Shown here: in pieces, positions 36,414 to 45,837 of the stretch
Layout of the letters: each line of letters opens with the position of its first letter
How positions within the stretch are numbered: the stretch's first letter is position 1
Source of the DNA: Thermogemmatispora tikiterensis
Lineage (GTDB): Bacteria > Chloroflexota > Ktedonobacteria > Ktedonobacterales > Ktedonobacteraceae
Direction of reading: 5' to 3'
Assembly: GCF_003268475.1 (NCBI RefSeq)
Contig: NZ_MCIF01000002.1
Span: 2,152,259-2,216,258, forward strand
Length of the DNA: 64,000 nucleotides
The notes under the pieces: generated by a model
The model's input: only the letters and a program-made list of their open reading frames with translations
Databases searched by the model: none
What the model was told of the DNA's origin: nothing
Made by a program: the position numbers and the translations under genes

Positions 36414-37355
36414 CTATTCCTTGACATCGCGGTTTCGCGTCAGCACCAGTGAGATGGTCAGAAACACCAGGGCATAGACGAGGAGGAGCAGCCAGATGTG
36501 GCGTACGTCGACCAGGTGCATGTTCAAAGGCTGCACTCCCGTTGAGGGAAGTTGTCCATTGGTGACGACGAAGCCCATGACGTTAAGGTTGGGACCAAGC
36601 AGGTAAGCAGAAACATCCTGCCAGAACTGGTTGTTAGTGAGCCTGAAGCCCAGGTAGAGCAGGTAGACCAGAAAGTTATCCGCTGGGAAGTAGCCCAGGG
36701 CAGCGCTCAGACCGAAGGTTTGCGAGCGCCCGACCACCGCCAGCGCCACAGCCATCAGAATCGAGATCCCCATACTACTGGCGACAGCCAGCGTGTAGAG
36801 ACCAGCATCGTTCCAGAAAGTGGCATTGGCCGCTGAGAGAGCGTTGAGGTTGCCCGCCTGGAGAAGCGTGAGAAGGCAAGAGCAGATGGCCACCTCCACG
36901 ATTCCCAGCGCAAGCGTGAGAACACCAACCAGCAATAGGGCCAGAAGCTTCGCCCCAAGGAGCTGGAGGCGCCCAACCCCACGCGCCAGGAGAATGCGAA
37001 CGGTGCCAAGCTGACACTCCAGACCAATGCAGCGAGCCGCCACAACGATGAGGAAGACGCCGGCAAAGACGCGCAATATATCCAGGCCGCGCAGCTGCAT
37101 CTCAAGATAGCGCAGCGGATCACGCTGAAGCTCATCTCTGAGAGAACTAGAACCGAGCGTCAACTCAATGAAGTAGACGCCAGCGACAAAACAAAGCACC
37201 AGCACCAGTAGAATCCAGCTGGTCCATTGGCGTGAGAGCTTGAGCAGTTCGGCACGCACCAGTCCCCAGAAGTGCGGCTGCAGCATCCTCACAGTGACCT
37301 CGCTTTGCTCGCGACCGCTGCGCTCACCAGCAGAGAGCATGGTTTCTTTCATCAT
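36414..37355 (-). CDS. ABC-2 type transporter permease
   Basis: A 313-residue membrane protein with about six helices, the first at about residues 42-62 (WILLVLVLCFVAGVYFIEL). The architecture, with a large loop after helix 1 and hydrophobic segments at VLLVGVLTLALGIVEVAICS and IWLLLLVYALVFLTISLVL, matches ABC-2 exporter permeases. It follows the ATPase gene by 2 bp, so the two form one transporter. Substrate unknown. Confidence 0.88.
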   Translation of the reverse strand: MMKETMLSAGERSGREQSEVTVRMLQPHFWGLVRAELLKLSRQWTSWILLVLVLCFVAGVYFIELTLGSSSLRDELQRDPLRYLEMQLRGLDILRVFAGVFLIVVAARCIGLECQLGTVRILLARGVGRLQLLGAKLLALLLVGVLTLALGIVEVAICSCLLTLLQAGNLNALSAANATFWNDAGLYTLAVASSMGISILMAVALAVVGRSQTFGLSAALGYFPADNFLVYLLYLGFRLTNNQFWQDVSAYLLGPNLNVMGFVVTNGQLPSTGVQPLNMHLVDVRHIWLLLLVYALVFLTISLVLTRNRDVKE

Positions 37356-37357
37356 CG

Positions 37358-38341
37358 TTAAACCTTTCCTCCCATAGCAACATCGTCACCAGTTAGTTGC
37401 AGGAAGACCTGCTCCAGATCCAGAGTGACAGGAGCCAGTGAGTCGGGGATCAGGCCAGCTTCGACCAGGTAGCGATTCAGCTCGCGCCCGCGTCCGTCGG
37501 GGGCAGGCGTTATCAGCTCACCTCTCTCCGTGAGACGGGCCGTCGTTCCCCACGACTGGGCACGCACAAGCCGCAGCGCCTCCTGGGGGTGCTCCACACG
37601 CACGACAAACTCGCCACGTCCGCGGGTCAGCTCTTCCACGCTGGCCTCCGTCACCAGCCGTCCCAGTCTGATGATCGCCACACGCGTACAGATTTGCTGG
37701 ACTTCACTGAGCAGATGACTGGAGACGAAGATCGTTTTGCCCTGAGCAACGAGCTGATGCAGGAGATCGCGCATCTCAACAATACCGGCGGGATCGAGGC
37801 CATTGGCCGGCTCATCGAGGATCAGCAGCTCGGGATCATGTAAGAGGGCCAGAGCCAGGCCCAGGCGCTGCTTCATGCCAAGCGAGTAGGTCTTGACACG
37901 ATCCTTCTGGCGACTGCTCAGGCCAACCAGCTCCAGGATTTCATCAATGCGGCGCTCGGAGATGCCTCCCAGCGATCTGGCTACTACCCGCAGGTTATCC
38001 CGGGCTGACAGGTAGAGATAGAGCGCCGGCGTCTCAATCAAGGCGCCAACACGCGGCAGCACCAGCTTCGGCTGCCGCCGCAGGTCCTGCCCCAAGATCT
38101 CGATGCTGCCAGCCGTGGGTGTAATCAAGCCCAGAAGCATACGGATAGTAGTCGTCTTGCCAGCCCCATTCGGTCCCAGAAAGCCAAAAATTTCGCCACG
38201 TCTGACTTCCAGATTAAGATCAGCTACCGCCAGGCGCTGGCCATAGCGCTTGGTGAGGCCACGCGTACGTAACGCCAGGCCATCAGCAGGCGCGGTGTAG
38301 CCGGCCCGGGGCGCCACGGCAGTCTGTACATTCCACGACAT
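37358..38341 (-). CDS. ABC transporter ATP-binding protein (ABC-2 exporter type)
   Basis: A 327-residue ATPase. Walker A is GPNGAGKTTT, the signature is YSLGMKQRLGLALAL, Walker B LLILDEPANGLDP, and the H-loop VSSHLLSEVQQI. The C-terminal extension of about 90 residues is typical of CcmA-type export ATPases. It is first in the two-gene operon with the permease. Drug, lipid or peptide export are all possible. Confidence 0.92.
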   Translation of the reverse strand: MSWNVQTAVAPRAGYTAPADGLALRTRGLTKRYGQRLAVADLNLEVRRGEIFGFLGPNGAGKTTTIRMLLGLITPTAGSIEILGQDLRRQPKLVLPRVGALIETPALYLYLSARDNLRVVARSLGGISERRIDEILELVGLSSRQKDRVKTYSLGMKQRLGLALALLHDPELLILDEPANGLDPAGIVEMRDLLHQLVAQGKTIFVSSHLLSEVQQICTRVAIIRLGRLVTEASVEELTRGRGEFVVRVEHPQEALRLVRAQSWGTTARLTERGELITPAPDGRGRELNRYLVEAGLIPDSLAPVTLDLEQVFLQLTGDDVAMGGKV

Positions 38342-38822
38342 CTTGCCCTATTCCTTGCTTCTAATGAGTAGTAAGTTGTCCATAATCAGTGAAGGGCAGG
38401 GATGCCAGACAAAGGAGAAGAAAAGATAATCAGCTACTCCTCCCGTGCACCCTTTTCGCCACTCAGGAAAACATTCAGCTGAGCCTGGCTCCGCGTTACA
38501 GGCGGCGTTTCAACTGGCCCCCACCAGTGCCAGATGACAGCGCTCTCAGCAAGGAGGCTCATCCAAAGGGGGCCTCTCCCCCTCTGAAAGAGGGGCCTCT
38601 CCCCCTCGACGAGAGGCCATATTTCTGCTACCATGTGCGGCAATAGCAGGCGTGACAGCAGGGATGCCCAGCCGGTGGCGGATGGATCAGCGATCAATCA
38701 AGCAGACAAGCGGCAAAGACGACATAGAGCACGCCCGCTCTCCAGAGGTGTCAACAGATCCCCAACAGCTGAGGCACGTAAACAGCCTCAAGCAGCCTAT
38801 TTTCCGGCCAGGAGGTTCTTGA
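38342..38822. other. intergenic region between exporter and purine genes
   Basis: About 480 bp between divergent transcription units. It contains the paired hairpins listed next. AGGAGG before 38823 is the ribosome-binding site for the deaminase gene. No other gene is seen. Confidence 0.5.
38571..38618 (+). promoter_or_regulatory. alternative hairpins in the leader before adenine deaminase
   Basis: A 14-nt direct repeat GGCCTCTCCCCCTC occurs twice, 23 nt apart. Between the copies CCCCTCT-GAA-AGAGGGG forms a tight hairpin, and GAGAGGCC after the second copy can pair with GGCCTCTC of either copy. The alternatives exclude each other, as in an attenuator or switch. Function is inferred only. It lies about 205 nt before the ade start. 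Confidence 0.4.
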
Positions 38823-40559
38823 ATGTACACGGTGGAAGGACTCCGGCAGCGCATTCGTGTGGCCCGAGGAGAGGAGCCTGCCGATCTGGTCCTGCGCAAC
38901 GCCAGACTCGTCAATGTCTGCAGCGGCGAATGCTATCCCGCCGACATTGCCATTGCCGGCGGGCGGATTGCCGGCATCAGTGAACCGAGAGGTGACTATT
39001 GCGGCCAGCAAGAGCGCGACCTTGAGGGGCGCTGGCTCGCCCCGGGACTCATGGATGGGCACATGCACATTGAGAGCACGATGCTGGTCCTTTCAGAGTT
39101 TGCCCGCTTAGTCGTCCCTCGCGGCGTCACGGCAGTGATGCTTGATCCGCATGAGTTCGCCAATGTCTCCGGTGTCGCCGGCATCCGTTTCGTGCTAGAG
39201 ACAGCGCGTGGTCTACCACTGGATGCCTTCGTGCTGCTCTCTTCTTGCGTTCCCGCCTCGCAGTACGAGACACCTTATCGCCCCTTGCTGGCCAGCGACC
39301 TGCTGCCCCTGCTCAGTGAGGAGCGGGTGCTTGGGCTGGCCGAGATGATGAACATGCCAGGTGTTCTCAACGGCGACGAGGAGGTACTGGCTAAAATTGC
39401 TGCCACCCTGAATCACGGTCTGGTCGTCGATGGCCATGCCCCAGGGCTGCAAGGGAGGGATCTCTGCGCCTATGCCTCCGCTGGTATCTCGTCCGACCAC
39501 GAATGCACCACCGTCGCCGAAGCACGCGAGCGTCTGCGCCTGGGCATGTGGCTCATGATCCGCGAAGGCTCGGCGGCTCGCAATCTGGAGGCACTGCTTC
39601 CGCTCATACAGGAATTGCATCCACCGCGCGCCTTCTTTGTCACCGATGACCGCGATCCGCTGGATCTGTTGGAGCGCGGACATATCGATTCGATGGTGCG
39701 GCGGGCGATCGAGCTGGGTCTGGACCCAGTGGAGGCCATTCGCCTGGCGAGCTACAACACAGCCCAATATTTCCGTCTCAGCGACCGCGGGGCCATTGTT
39801 CCAGGGGCCCTGGCCGACCTGGTGGTGCTTGACGATCTGAGAACGTTCCAGGTGGAATCGGTCTATAAAAGCGGCCAGCTGGTTGCCCAGGGAGGGCGTT
39901 TGTTGATTGAGCCAGAAGCCGGTCAGCTACAAGACCTCAGCAATACTATCCGCATCGCCGCCTTGCGCGAGGAGGACCTGCGCATTACGGGTCGGCCCGG
40001 GCCAGTGGCAGTGATCGGCATCGAGCCAGGGCAGATTGTCACCCGTCACCTGCAACTAGAGGCATCCTTGCACGACGGCGAGATCGTGGCTGACCCCGAG
40101 CGCGATCTCTTGAAGCTGGTGGTCATCGAGCGCCACCATGCCAGCGGGCGCATCGGCCTGGGGCTTGTACAAGGTCTGGGGCTGAAGCGTGGCGCCCTTG
40201 CTTCTAGCGTCGCCCACGACGCCCACAACCTGGTCATTGCCGGCGTCAGTGATCATGACATCCTCAAGGCCGCCCAGGCCCTGGCAGCGATGGGAGGGGG
40301 GTTCGCCCTCGTCGTCGACGGCGAGCTGCGGGCCAGCGTTCCCCTTCCTCTGGCTGGTCTGGTCTCCGCCGCACCTATCTCCGAGCTAGTCGCCCGCCTG
40401 CGGGCCTTGGATGAGGCCGCCGCTACTCTCGGCTGCACCCTAGAGCATCCCTGCATGACCCTCAGCTTCCTTTCGCTCTCAGTTATTCCAGCCTTGAAGC
40501 TCACCGATCAAGGACTGATCGACGTTGAGCGCTTTGCACGGGTGCCACTGCAAAGTTAG
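38823..40559 (+). CDS. ade: adenine deaminase
   Basis: Deaminates adenine to hypoxanthine and ammonia; an amidohydrolase. 578 residues, the usual size. Metal ligands are suggested by DGHMHIESTML, VVDGHAPGLQGRDLCAY, SSDHECTTVAEA and FVTDDRDPLDLL. The C-terminal half (RIGLGLVQGLGLKRGALASSVAHDAHNLV) is the adenine-deaminase-specific domain. It heads a run of six co-directional genes that look like a purine breakdown route, with 98 bp to the next gene. Confidence 0.95.
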   Translation: MYTVEGLRQRIRVARGEEPADLVLRNARLVNVCSGECYPADIAIAGGRIAGISEPRGDYCGQQERDLEGRWLAPGLMDGHMHIESTMLVLSEFARLVVPRGVTAVMLDPHEFANVSGVAGIRFVLETARGLPLDAFVLLSSCVPASQYETPYRPLLASDLLPLLSEERVLGLAEMMNMPGVLNGDEEVLAKIAATLNHGLVVDGHAPGLQGRDLCAYASAGISSDHECTTVAEARERLRLGMWLMIREGSAARNLEALLPLIQELHPPRAFFVTDDRDPLDLLERGHIDSMVRRAIELGLDPVEAIRLASYNTAQYFRLSDRGAIVPGALADLVVLDDLRTFQVESVYKSGQLVAQGGRLLIEPEAGQLQDLSNTIRIAALREEDLRITGRPGPVAVIGIEPGQIVTRHLQLEASLHDGEIVADPERDLLKLVVIERHHASGRIGLGLVQGLGLKRGALASSVAHDAHNLVIAGVSDHDILKAAQALAAMGGGFALVVDGELRASVPLPLAGLVSAAPISELVARLRALDEAAATLGCTLEHPCMTLSFLSLSVIPALKLTDQGLIDVERFARVPLQS

Positions 40560-40657
40560 CCAACCCATCAATCAGATCAGCACGCAGGCAAGTCGAGCCA
40601 GTGGTTTCTGGCTTGCCCAGCCGGGCCTTGAGGCAAGGAAAGTCCGAGGATTCTAGC

Positions 40658-41617
40658 ATGCTGCCAAATCTACTTGAATATCACTGGGTCGAGGACGTCG
40701 ATGATGCCCTCATTCTGCTCTCGCGTCCCGACATCAAAACGGTACCCCTGGCCGGGGGCACCTACCTGCTGGGCCAGAATGACGAAAGCATCCAGGCCGT
40801 AGTTGATCTGCGTGACCTGGGCCTGGCCTATATTTCAGAAGACCAGCGCGGGATTCGTATTGGAAGCATGACCACCTTGCAGAGCATGGCGGAGGCGCCA
40901 CTGCTCAAGAGTTTTCTTGGTGGTCTGCTGGCTCAGGCAGCTCAGTACTCCGCGCCTTCACCTCTTATTCGCAACGCAGCCACACTGGGGGGCACGCTAG
41001 CACTCGGAGCCAGCTCCCAGGCCGATCTGCTCACAGCCCTGGCTGTCGTCGACGCCGAGGTTGTCCTGCGCTCCGGCCAGAAAACCCAGGTCGATCTGCG
41101 CGGCGGCACGCCAGAGCGCCCGGGTCTCGCGCTTTCAGGCGTCACCTACAAAGGGAAACAGGAACGGCGCGTCCCCTACCACCGGCTCCTATTGGAACGT
41201 CGCCCCCAGGAACTGATCATCGAAGTGCAGATCGCTCCCCCAGGCCGCGGCTGGGGTACAGCCCTGGAACGGGTTGGGCGGAGCGCCGTTGATACCGCCT
41301 TGCTCACTGCTGCTGCCCTGGTGGAGGTCGAAAATGGTCGCTATCGCAATGTGCGCCTGGCCCTCGGCGGGGTCAATATGGAGCCACAGCGCCTGCCCAC
41401 CCTTGAGCGGCGCCTGGAAGGTCAACCTGTCCAGGACCTGCGCCTGCTGGCCACAGCTGTCCAGGCCGGCCTGGCCGACTTCCGTCCAGCCGCCGACTTT
41501 CGGGCCAGCCCGGGCTATCGGCGCGTTTGCGGGGCTAACCTGGCCTATCGCGCCCTCGAAGAAGCTGCGAACATAGCCCGCTGGCGCGATATTACGTCCT
41601 CGGAAGGGAGAGCGTAA
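40658..41617 (+). CDS. xanthine dehydrogenase FAD-binding subunit
   Basis: A 319-residue FAD subunit of the molybdenum hydroxylases, close in layout to E. coli YgfM and CoxM. FAD-binding motifs are PLAGGTYLLGQN and the TLGGTLALGASSQADLL segment (ATLGGTLA), with the C-terminal CO-dehydrogenase-flavoprotein-like domain after about residue 190. The stop codon is 4 bp before the next gene, so it is coupled to the fused 2Fe-2S/molybdopterin subunit. Confidence 0.9.
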   Translation: MLPNLLEYHWVEDVDDALILLSRPDIKTVPLAGGTYLLGQNDESIQAVVDLRDLGLAYISEDQRGIRIGSMTTLQSMAEAPLLKSFLGGLLAQAAQYSAPSPLIRNAATLGGTLALGASSQADLLTALAVVDAEVVLRSGQKTQVDLRGGTPERPGLALSGVTYKGKQERRVPYHRLLLERRPQELIIEVQIAPPGRGWGTALERVGRSAVDTALLTAAALVEVENGRYRNVRLALGGVNMEPQRLPTLERRLEGQPVQDLRLLATAVQAGLADFRPAADFRASPGYRRVCGANLAYRALEEAANIARWRDITSSEGRA

Positions 41618-41621
41618 TCTC

Positions 41622-44558
41622 ATGGAACTAGAACTACGCATCAATGGAGTAATCAAGAGCCTCGACGTCGCTCCCAACGAGTTGCTATTGAACGTCCTGC
41701 GGCGCGAAGGCTACTACAGTGTCAAGCACGGCTGCGATCATGGGCACTGCGGCGCCTGCACAGTGCTCATCGATGGTCTGCCCCGCCCCAGCTGCGTCAT
41801 GCTCGCCATGCAGGCAGCCGGAGCCACGGTGACCACGGCTGAGGGGCTAGGCTCGCTTCACCGCCTCCATCCCCTACAGGAGACCTTCATCGACGCCGGC
41901 GCAGTCCACTGCGGCTTCTGTACCCCAGGTATGCTGCTTTCAGCCTACGCTCTCCTGCAACGTAATCCCAACCCTAGCGAGGAAGAGATCCGCGAAGCGC
42001 TGGCGGGGAATCTCTGCCGTTGCTCCGGCTACAACCGCCTTGTCCAGGCCGTTCAGCGCGCCGCCGCCCTGCTACGCGGCGAGGACATCGAGCCAATTAG
42101 TATCCCCGATAGCGGCGGTCGTACGCGCTCCTGGGATCTTGGACGCGCCTCACTGGAGCCATACGAGCAGACGGGCGCAGGAGTGCAGCGCGTGCAGGTC
42201 ATGATGGGGCAACCAGAACGCCAGATCGATGCCATCAAGCTCGTCACAGGCAAGCCGGCCTTTGCTGACGACTGCGACTTGCCCGGTCTTCTGCATGCTC
42301 GCCTGCTCACAAGCCCCCACGCCCATGCCATCATCCGGGAGATCGATACCACGGAGGCGCGAGCTTTGCCGGGCGTGCACGCTGTCCTGACCTACAAAGA
42401 CATTCCCCGCATTGCCTATACCAGTGCTGGTCAACCCTGGCCTGAGCCTGGGCCGCACGACCAGTACAGTCTGGACCATACCGTCCGCTACGTGGGGGAC
42501 CGCGTGGCAGTCGTCGCCGCCGAGACAGCAGAAATCGCTGAGCAGGCGCTGAAGCTGATCAAGGTCGATTACGAGCCACTGCCCGCCGTTTTTGATCCCC
42601 GCCAGGCACTAGAGCCGGGGGCACCACGGCTGCACCCCGAACCAGAGTCGTATGGCATCTACGACTCCAATCGCAATATTGCATCTCACGTGCAGTTCGA
42701 GCAGGGCAATGTTGAGCGGGCCTTTGCCAGTGCCGAGCTGATCGTGGAAGGCGAATACATCCTTCCCCAGATCCAGCACGCCACCCTGGAAAATCACGTC
42801 GCTCTTACCTACTGGGACGAGGATGACCGGCTCGTCGTGCGCACCAGCAGCGAGGTGCCCTATCACGTGCGGCGCATTGTGGCAGCGCTGACCGGACTAG
42901 CGCCGCGGCGCATTCGGGTTATCGCCCCGCGTGTGGGTGGAGGCTTTGGGGGCAAGCACGATCTCATCGTCGAAGACCTCTGCGCTCTGCTCACCCTGGC
43001 CACCGATCGCCCCGTGCGCCTTGCATACAGCCGGGCGGACGAGTTTCGCAGCAGCCGTGTGGCGCCGAGCCAGATCATCCGCCTGAAGACCGGCTTGCGG
43101 CGTGACGGTACCATCATCGCGAACCAGATGCTGGTCCTGGTCAACGCTGGCGCCTACGGAGGCCAGGTCGCTTCCATCACTGTGGGCAGCGGGTTGAACA
43201 GTCTGCCTCTCTATCCTTGCCCGAGCCTACGCTACAGCGCCCAGGCGGTCTATACCAACCTGCCACCGGCTGGCGCATTCCGCAGCAACGGTGCTTTGGC
43301 GGGCCTCTTTGCCCTTGAAAGCCACATGGACGAGATCGCGCGTCGCCTGGGTATGGACCCGCTGGCTTTGCGGCGCAAAAACTGGCTCAAGGAGGGGGAA
43401 ACCCTCCCTTTCCTCTCCCTGGTCAAAGCCAGTTACGAGTCCCCCACTCCCCAGCAGGCAGGTCTGGCTTCTCCCTACCCGGCAGAGGTACGGCTCACAC
43501 ACTGTGGGCTGCCTCGCTGTCTGCAGGTTGTCGAAGAGCAGCTCAACTGGCGCGAGAAACGTCGACAGGGACAGAGTGGCCCCGGTCAGAGCGGGCGCAT
43601 CCAACGCGGTGTTGGCATCGCTCTGGCCATGCACCTGCCCACCTCTGCCCAATCCTCGCTGAGCAGCGCCACACTCAAGCTCAACGAGGACGGCTCCTTC
43701 AACCTGCTCATCAGCCTCCCTGAGAACGGCAACGGCAGCCATACCATCCTGGCCCAGATCGCCGCCGAGGTTCTCGGAGTACGTCCTGAAGATATTCTCA
43801 TTCACCCTCCTGATACCGACAGCACACCCTTTGACACCAGCAGCGACCCCTCCTCCTCCCTCTACGCCTGTGTTCACGCTGTCAGGCAGGCAGCAGAGCA
43901 GGTTCGACAGCAACTACTCAGCGTTGCTGCTCGGCTGCTCAAGGTGCCAGCAGAGAGCCTCTCGCTGGCCGACTATCAGATCAGCGCCCCAGGCGGTAAG
44001 AGCCTCAGCCTCTCTCAGGTAGCGCTGCAGGCTCTCTATGGCGAGCAACCGACGCCGATCAGTGCCACCTCCTCCTGGAACGCTGTCTGCAACGTTCCTA
44101 CCTTTGCCGCCCAAGGTGTCGAGGTTGAAGTCGACACCGCGACAGGCGCGACGCGCGTGCTCAAGGTTGTCTCAGCGATCGACGGCGGTCACATTGTCAA
44201 CCCTGTTCTTGCCGAGGGGCAGATCGAGGGTGGCATTGCTCAAGGACTCAGTTACAGCCTATGCGAGGAAATGGTGTATGATCAGCAGGGGAACTTGCTG
44301 ACGACTAATCTGAATGACTACCGGATCTTCAGTGCTCGCGATATGCCCGAGACGAGCATTGTCCTTATGGAGGGCGACAGCTCCGACCCGTTCGACATCC
44401 GCGACATTGGCGAGATCGCCATCGCCGCAGTGGCCCCGGCCCTGGCCAACGCCGTTGCAGACGCGCTCGGCGTGCGCCTGCGCCAGCTTCCACTGACTCC
44501 CGAGCGCGTCTTGCACGCCCTCTACGTAGTCAGACAGCAGGCAGCAAGGCCAGCCTGA
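41622..44558 (+). CDS. xanthine-dehydrogenase-like molybdenum hydroxylase, fused 2Fe-2S and molybdopterin subunits
   Basis: A 978-residue fusion. Residues 1-155 are two [2Fe-2S] domains: the plant-type site CDHGHCGACTVLIDG and the second site CGFCTPGM with CRCSGYNRLV. A linker leads to the molybdopterin part (about 185-970) with RVGGGFGGKHDL and, near the C-terminus, IRDIGEIAIAA containing the family Glu after Gly. The fusion has the layout of E. coli XdhD (956 residues), and the FAD subunit is the preceding gene. Substrates of such enzymes include hypoxanthine and xanthine. The cofactor is probably made with the MoeA found elsewhere in the window. Confidence 0.92.
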   Translation: MELELRINGVIKSLDVAPNELLLNVLRREGYYSVKHGCDHGHCGACTVLIDGLPRPSCVMLAMQAAGATVTTAEGLGSLHRLHPLQETFIDAGAVHCGFCTPGMLLSAYALLQRNPNPSEEEIREALAGNLCRCSGYNRLVQAVQRAAALLRGEDIEPISIPDSGGRTRSWDLGRASLEPYEQTGAGVQRVQVMMGQPERQIDAIKLVTGKPAFADDCDLPGLLHARLLTSPHAHAIIREIDTTEARALPGVHAVLTYKDIPRIAYTSAGQPWPEPGPHDQYSLDHTVRYVGDRVAVVAAETAEIAEQALKLIKVDYEPLPAVFDPRQALEPGAPRLHPEPESYGIYDSNRNIASHVQFEQGNVERAFASAELIVEGEYILPQIQHATLENHVALTYWDEDDRLVVRTSSEVPYHVRRIVAALTGLAPRRIRVIAPRVGGGFGGKHDLIVEDLCALLTLATDRPVRLAYSRADEFRSSRVAPSQIIRLKTGLRRDGTIIANQMLVLVNAGAYGGQVASITVGSGLNSLPLYPCPSLRYSAQAVYTNLPPAGAFRSNGALAGLFALESHMDEIARRLGMDPLALRRKNWLKEGETLPFLSLVKASYESPTPQQAGLASPYPAEVRLTHCGLPRCLQVVEEQLNWREKRRQGQSGPGQSGRIQRGVGIALAMHLPTSAQSSLSSATLKLNEDGSFNLLISLPENGNGSHTILAQIAAEVLGVRPEDILIHPPDTDSTPFDTSSDPSSSLYACVHAVRQAAEQVRQQLLSVAARLLKVPAESLSLADYQISAPGGKSLSLSQVALQALYGEQPTPISATSSWNAVCNVPTFAAQGVEVEVDTATGATRVLKVVSAIDGGHIVNPVLAEGQIEGGIAQGLSYSLCEEMVYDQQGNLLTTNLNDYRIFSARDMPETSIVLMEGDSSDPFDIRDIGEIAIAAVAPALANAVADALGVRLRQLPLTPERVLHALYVVRQQAARPA

Positions 44559-44657
44559 GCAGTGTCGACCACTGGCTGGCATCAGACCACCATCAGGGTG
44601 GGCAGTCTGACGAAGTGGCCCATGAGCAAGCGGGGAAGCAAAAAGGGAGAAAGCTCA

Positions 44658-45686
44658 ATGGACCTGATTAACGTCTTCGACTACGAGGCCCTGGCCCGTG
44701 AGCGCATCGACATCAGCTCCTGGGTTTACTACGCCTGTGGAGCCGACGACGAAGTGACACTACGGGCCAATCGCAGCGCCTTTGAGCGCATCAAACTTAG
44801 ACCACGGGTCCTGGTTGACGTCAGTCAGATTGACCTGACAACAACAGTGCTTGGTATGAGCCTGCCAATGCCCATTTTCATCGCGCCAACGGCTTTACAA
44901 GGCCTGGCTCATCCCAAGGGAGAGTGCGAGATGGCCCGCGGCGCCGCCCTGGCCGGCACTTTGCTGGTAGTGAGTACCTCCGCCAGCCGCAGTCTGGAGG
45001 AGGTGGCCGCAGCCGCCGGCGGGCCACTCTGGTTTCAGCTCTATATCACGACGCGCCCGACCGCTCAGCGCCTGGTCGAGCGAGCAGAGGCCGCCGGCTA
45101 TCAGGGCCTGGTGCTGACGGTCGACACGCCGCGCTGGGGGAACAAAGAGCGCGCCGCGCGCTATCCACTCAGCCGCAGCATTCGCAAGGCCAACTTCGAG
45201 AATGAGAGCGAGGGTGACCTGCCCGATCCCTCCTGTACCTGGGAGATCATTCCCTGGCTGCGCTCGCTCACTCGCCTGCCGTTGATTCTGAAAGGAATTC
45301 TGACAGGCGAGGACGCTCAGCGGGCCTGTGAGCACGGCGTAGACGCCATCATCGTCTCGAATCACGGAGGGCGCCAGCTTGACAGCGTACCCGCCACCAT
45401 CGAAGTCCTACCGGAGATCGTCGAGGCCGTGGCAGGGCGCTGCGAGGTCTACCTGGATGGAGGAATCAGACGCGGCACCGATATCCTCAAGGCACTGGCC
45501 CTGGGGGCGCGGGCGGTTCTTGTTGGGCGTCCCCCTCTTTGGGGCCTGGCCGTCAACGGGGCCCAGGGGGTGGCCGACGTCCTGGCTATGCTACGTGACG
45601 AGCTGGAGCAAGCGATGGCCCTGGCAGGCTGCCCTCACCTGACCAGCATCGATCGCTCCCTCGTCAGGCTCCCCCATGTGCCATAA
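44658..45686 (+). CDS. FMN-dependent alpha-hydroxy-acid oxidase
   Basis: A 342-residue flavoprotein of the glycolate/lactate oxidase family. Every active-site residue of the family is present: Tyr in YYACGADDE, Tyr in FQLYITT, Asp in LTVDTPRWG, Lys in LILKGILT, and the His/Arg pair in SNHGGRQLD, followed by the FMN-phosphate segment YLDGGIRRGTDILKALALGA. It is probably soluble. AAAGGGAGAAAG precedes the chosen ATG. In this purine context it could oxidise a 2-hydroxy intermediate such as ureidoglycolate or glycolate. That is inference from position only. Confidence 0.9.
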   Translation: MDLINVFDYEALARERIDISSWVYYACGADDEVTLRANRSAFERIKLRPRVLVDVSQIDLTTTVLGMSLPMPIFIAPTALQGLAHPKGECEMARGAALAGTLLVVSTSASRSLEEVAAAAGGPLWFQLYITTRPTAQRLVERAEAAGYQGLVLTVDTPRWGNKERAARYPLSRSIRKANFENESEGDLPDPSCTWEIIPWLRSLTRLPLILKGILTGEDAQRACEHGVDAIIVSNHGGRQLDSVPATIEVLPEIVEAVAGRCEVYLDGGIRRGTDILKALALGARAVLVGRPPLWGLAVNGAQGVADVLAMLRDELEQAMALAGCPHLTSIDRSLVRLPHVP

Positions 45687-45837
45687 TAGCAAGCGGTGGG
45701 ATCAGTGGAGCAACAGAACAAGCTCCTCTCTCCCGCTGATACCAACAGGGCTGGCAGCCAGCCGCAGTCGCGCGCTCTCCAGCCATACAAACAACAACTC
45801 ATTTCAACTTACTGCATATCAATAAAGGACAGGTTCT

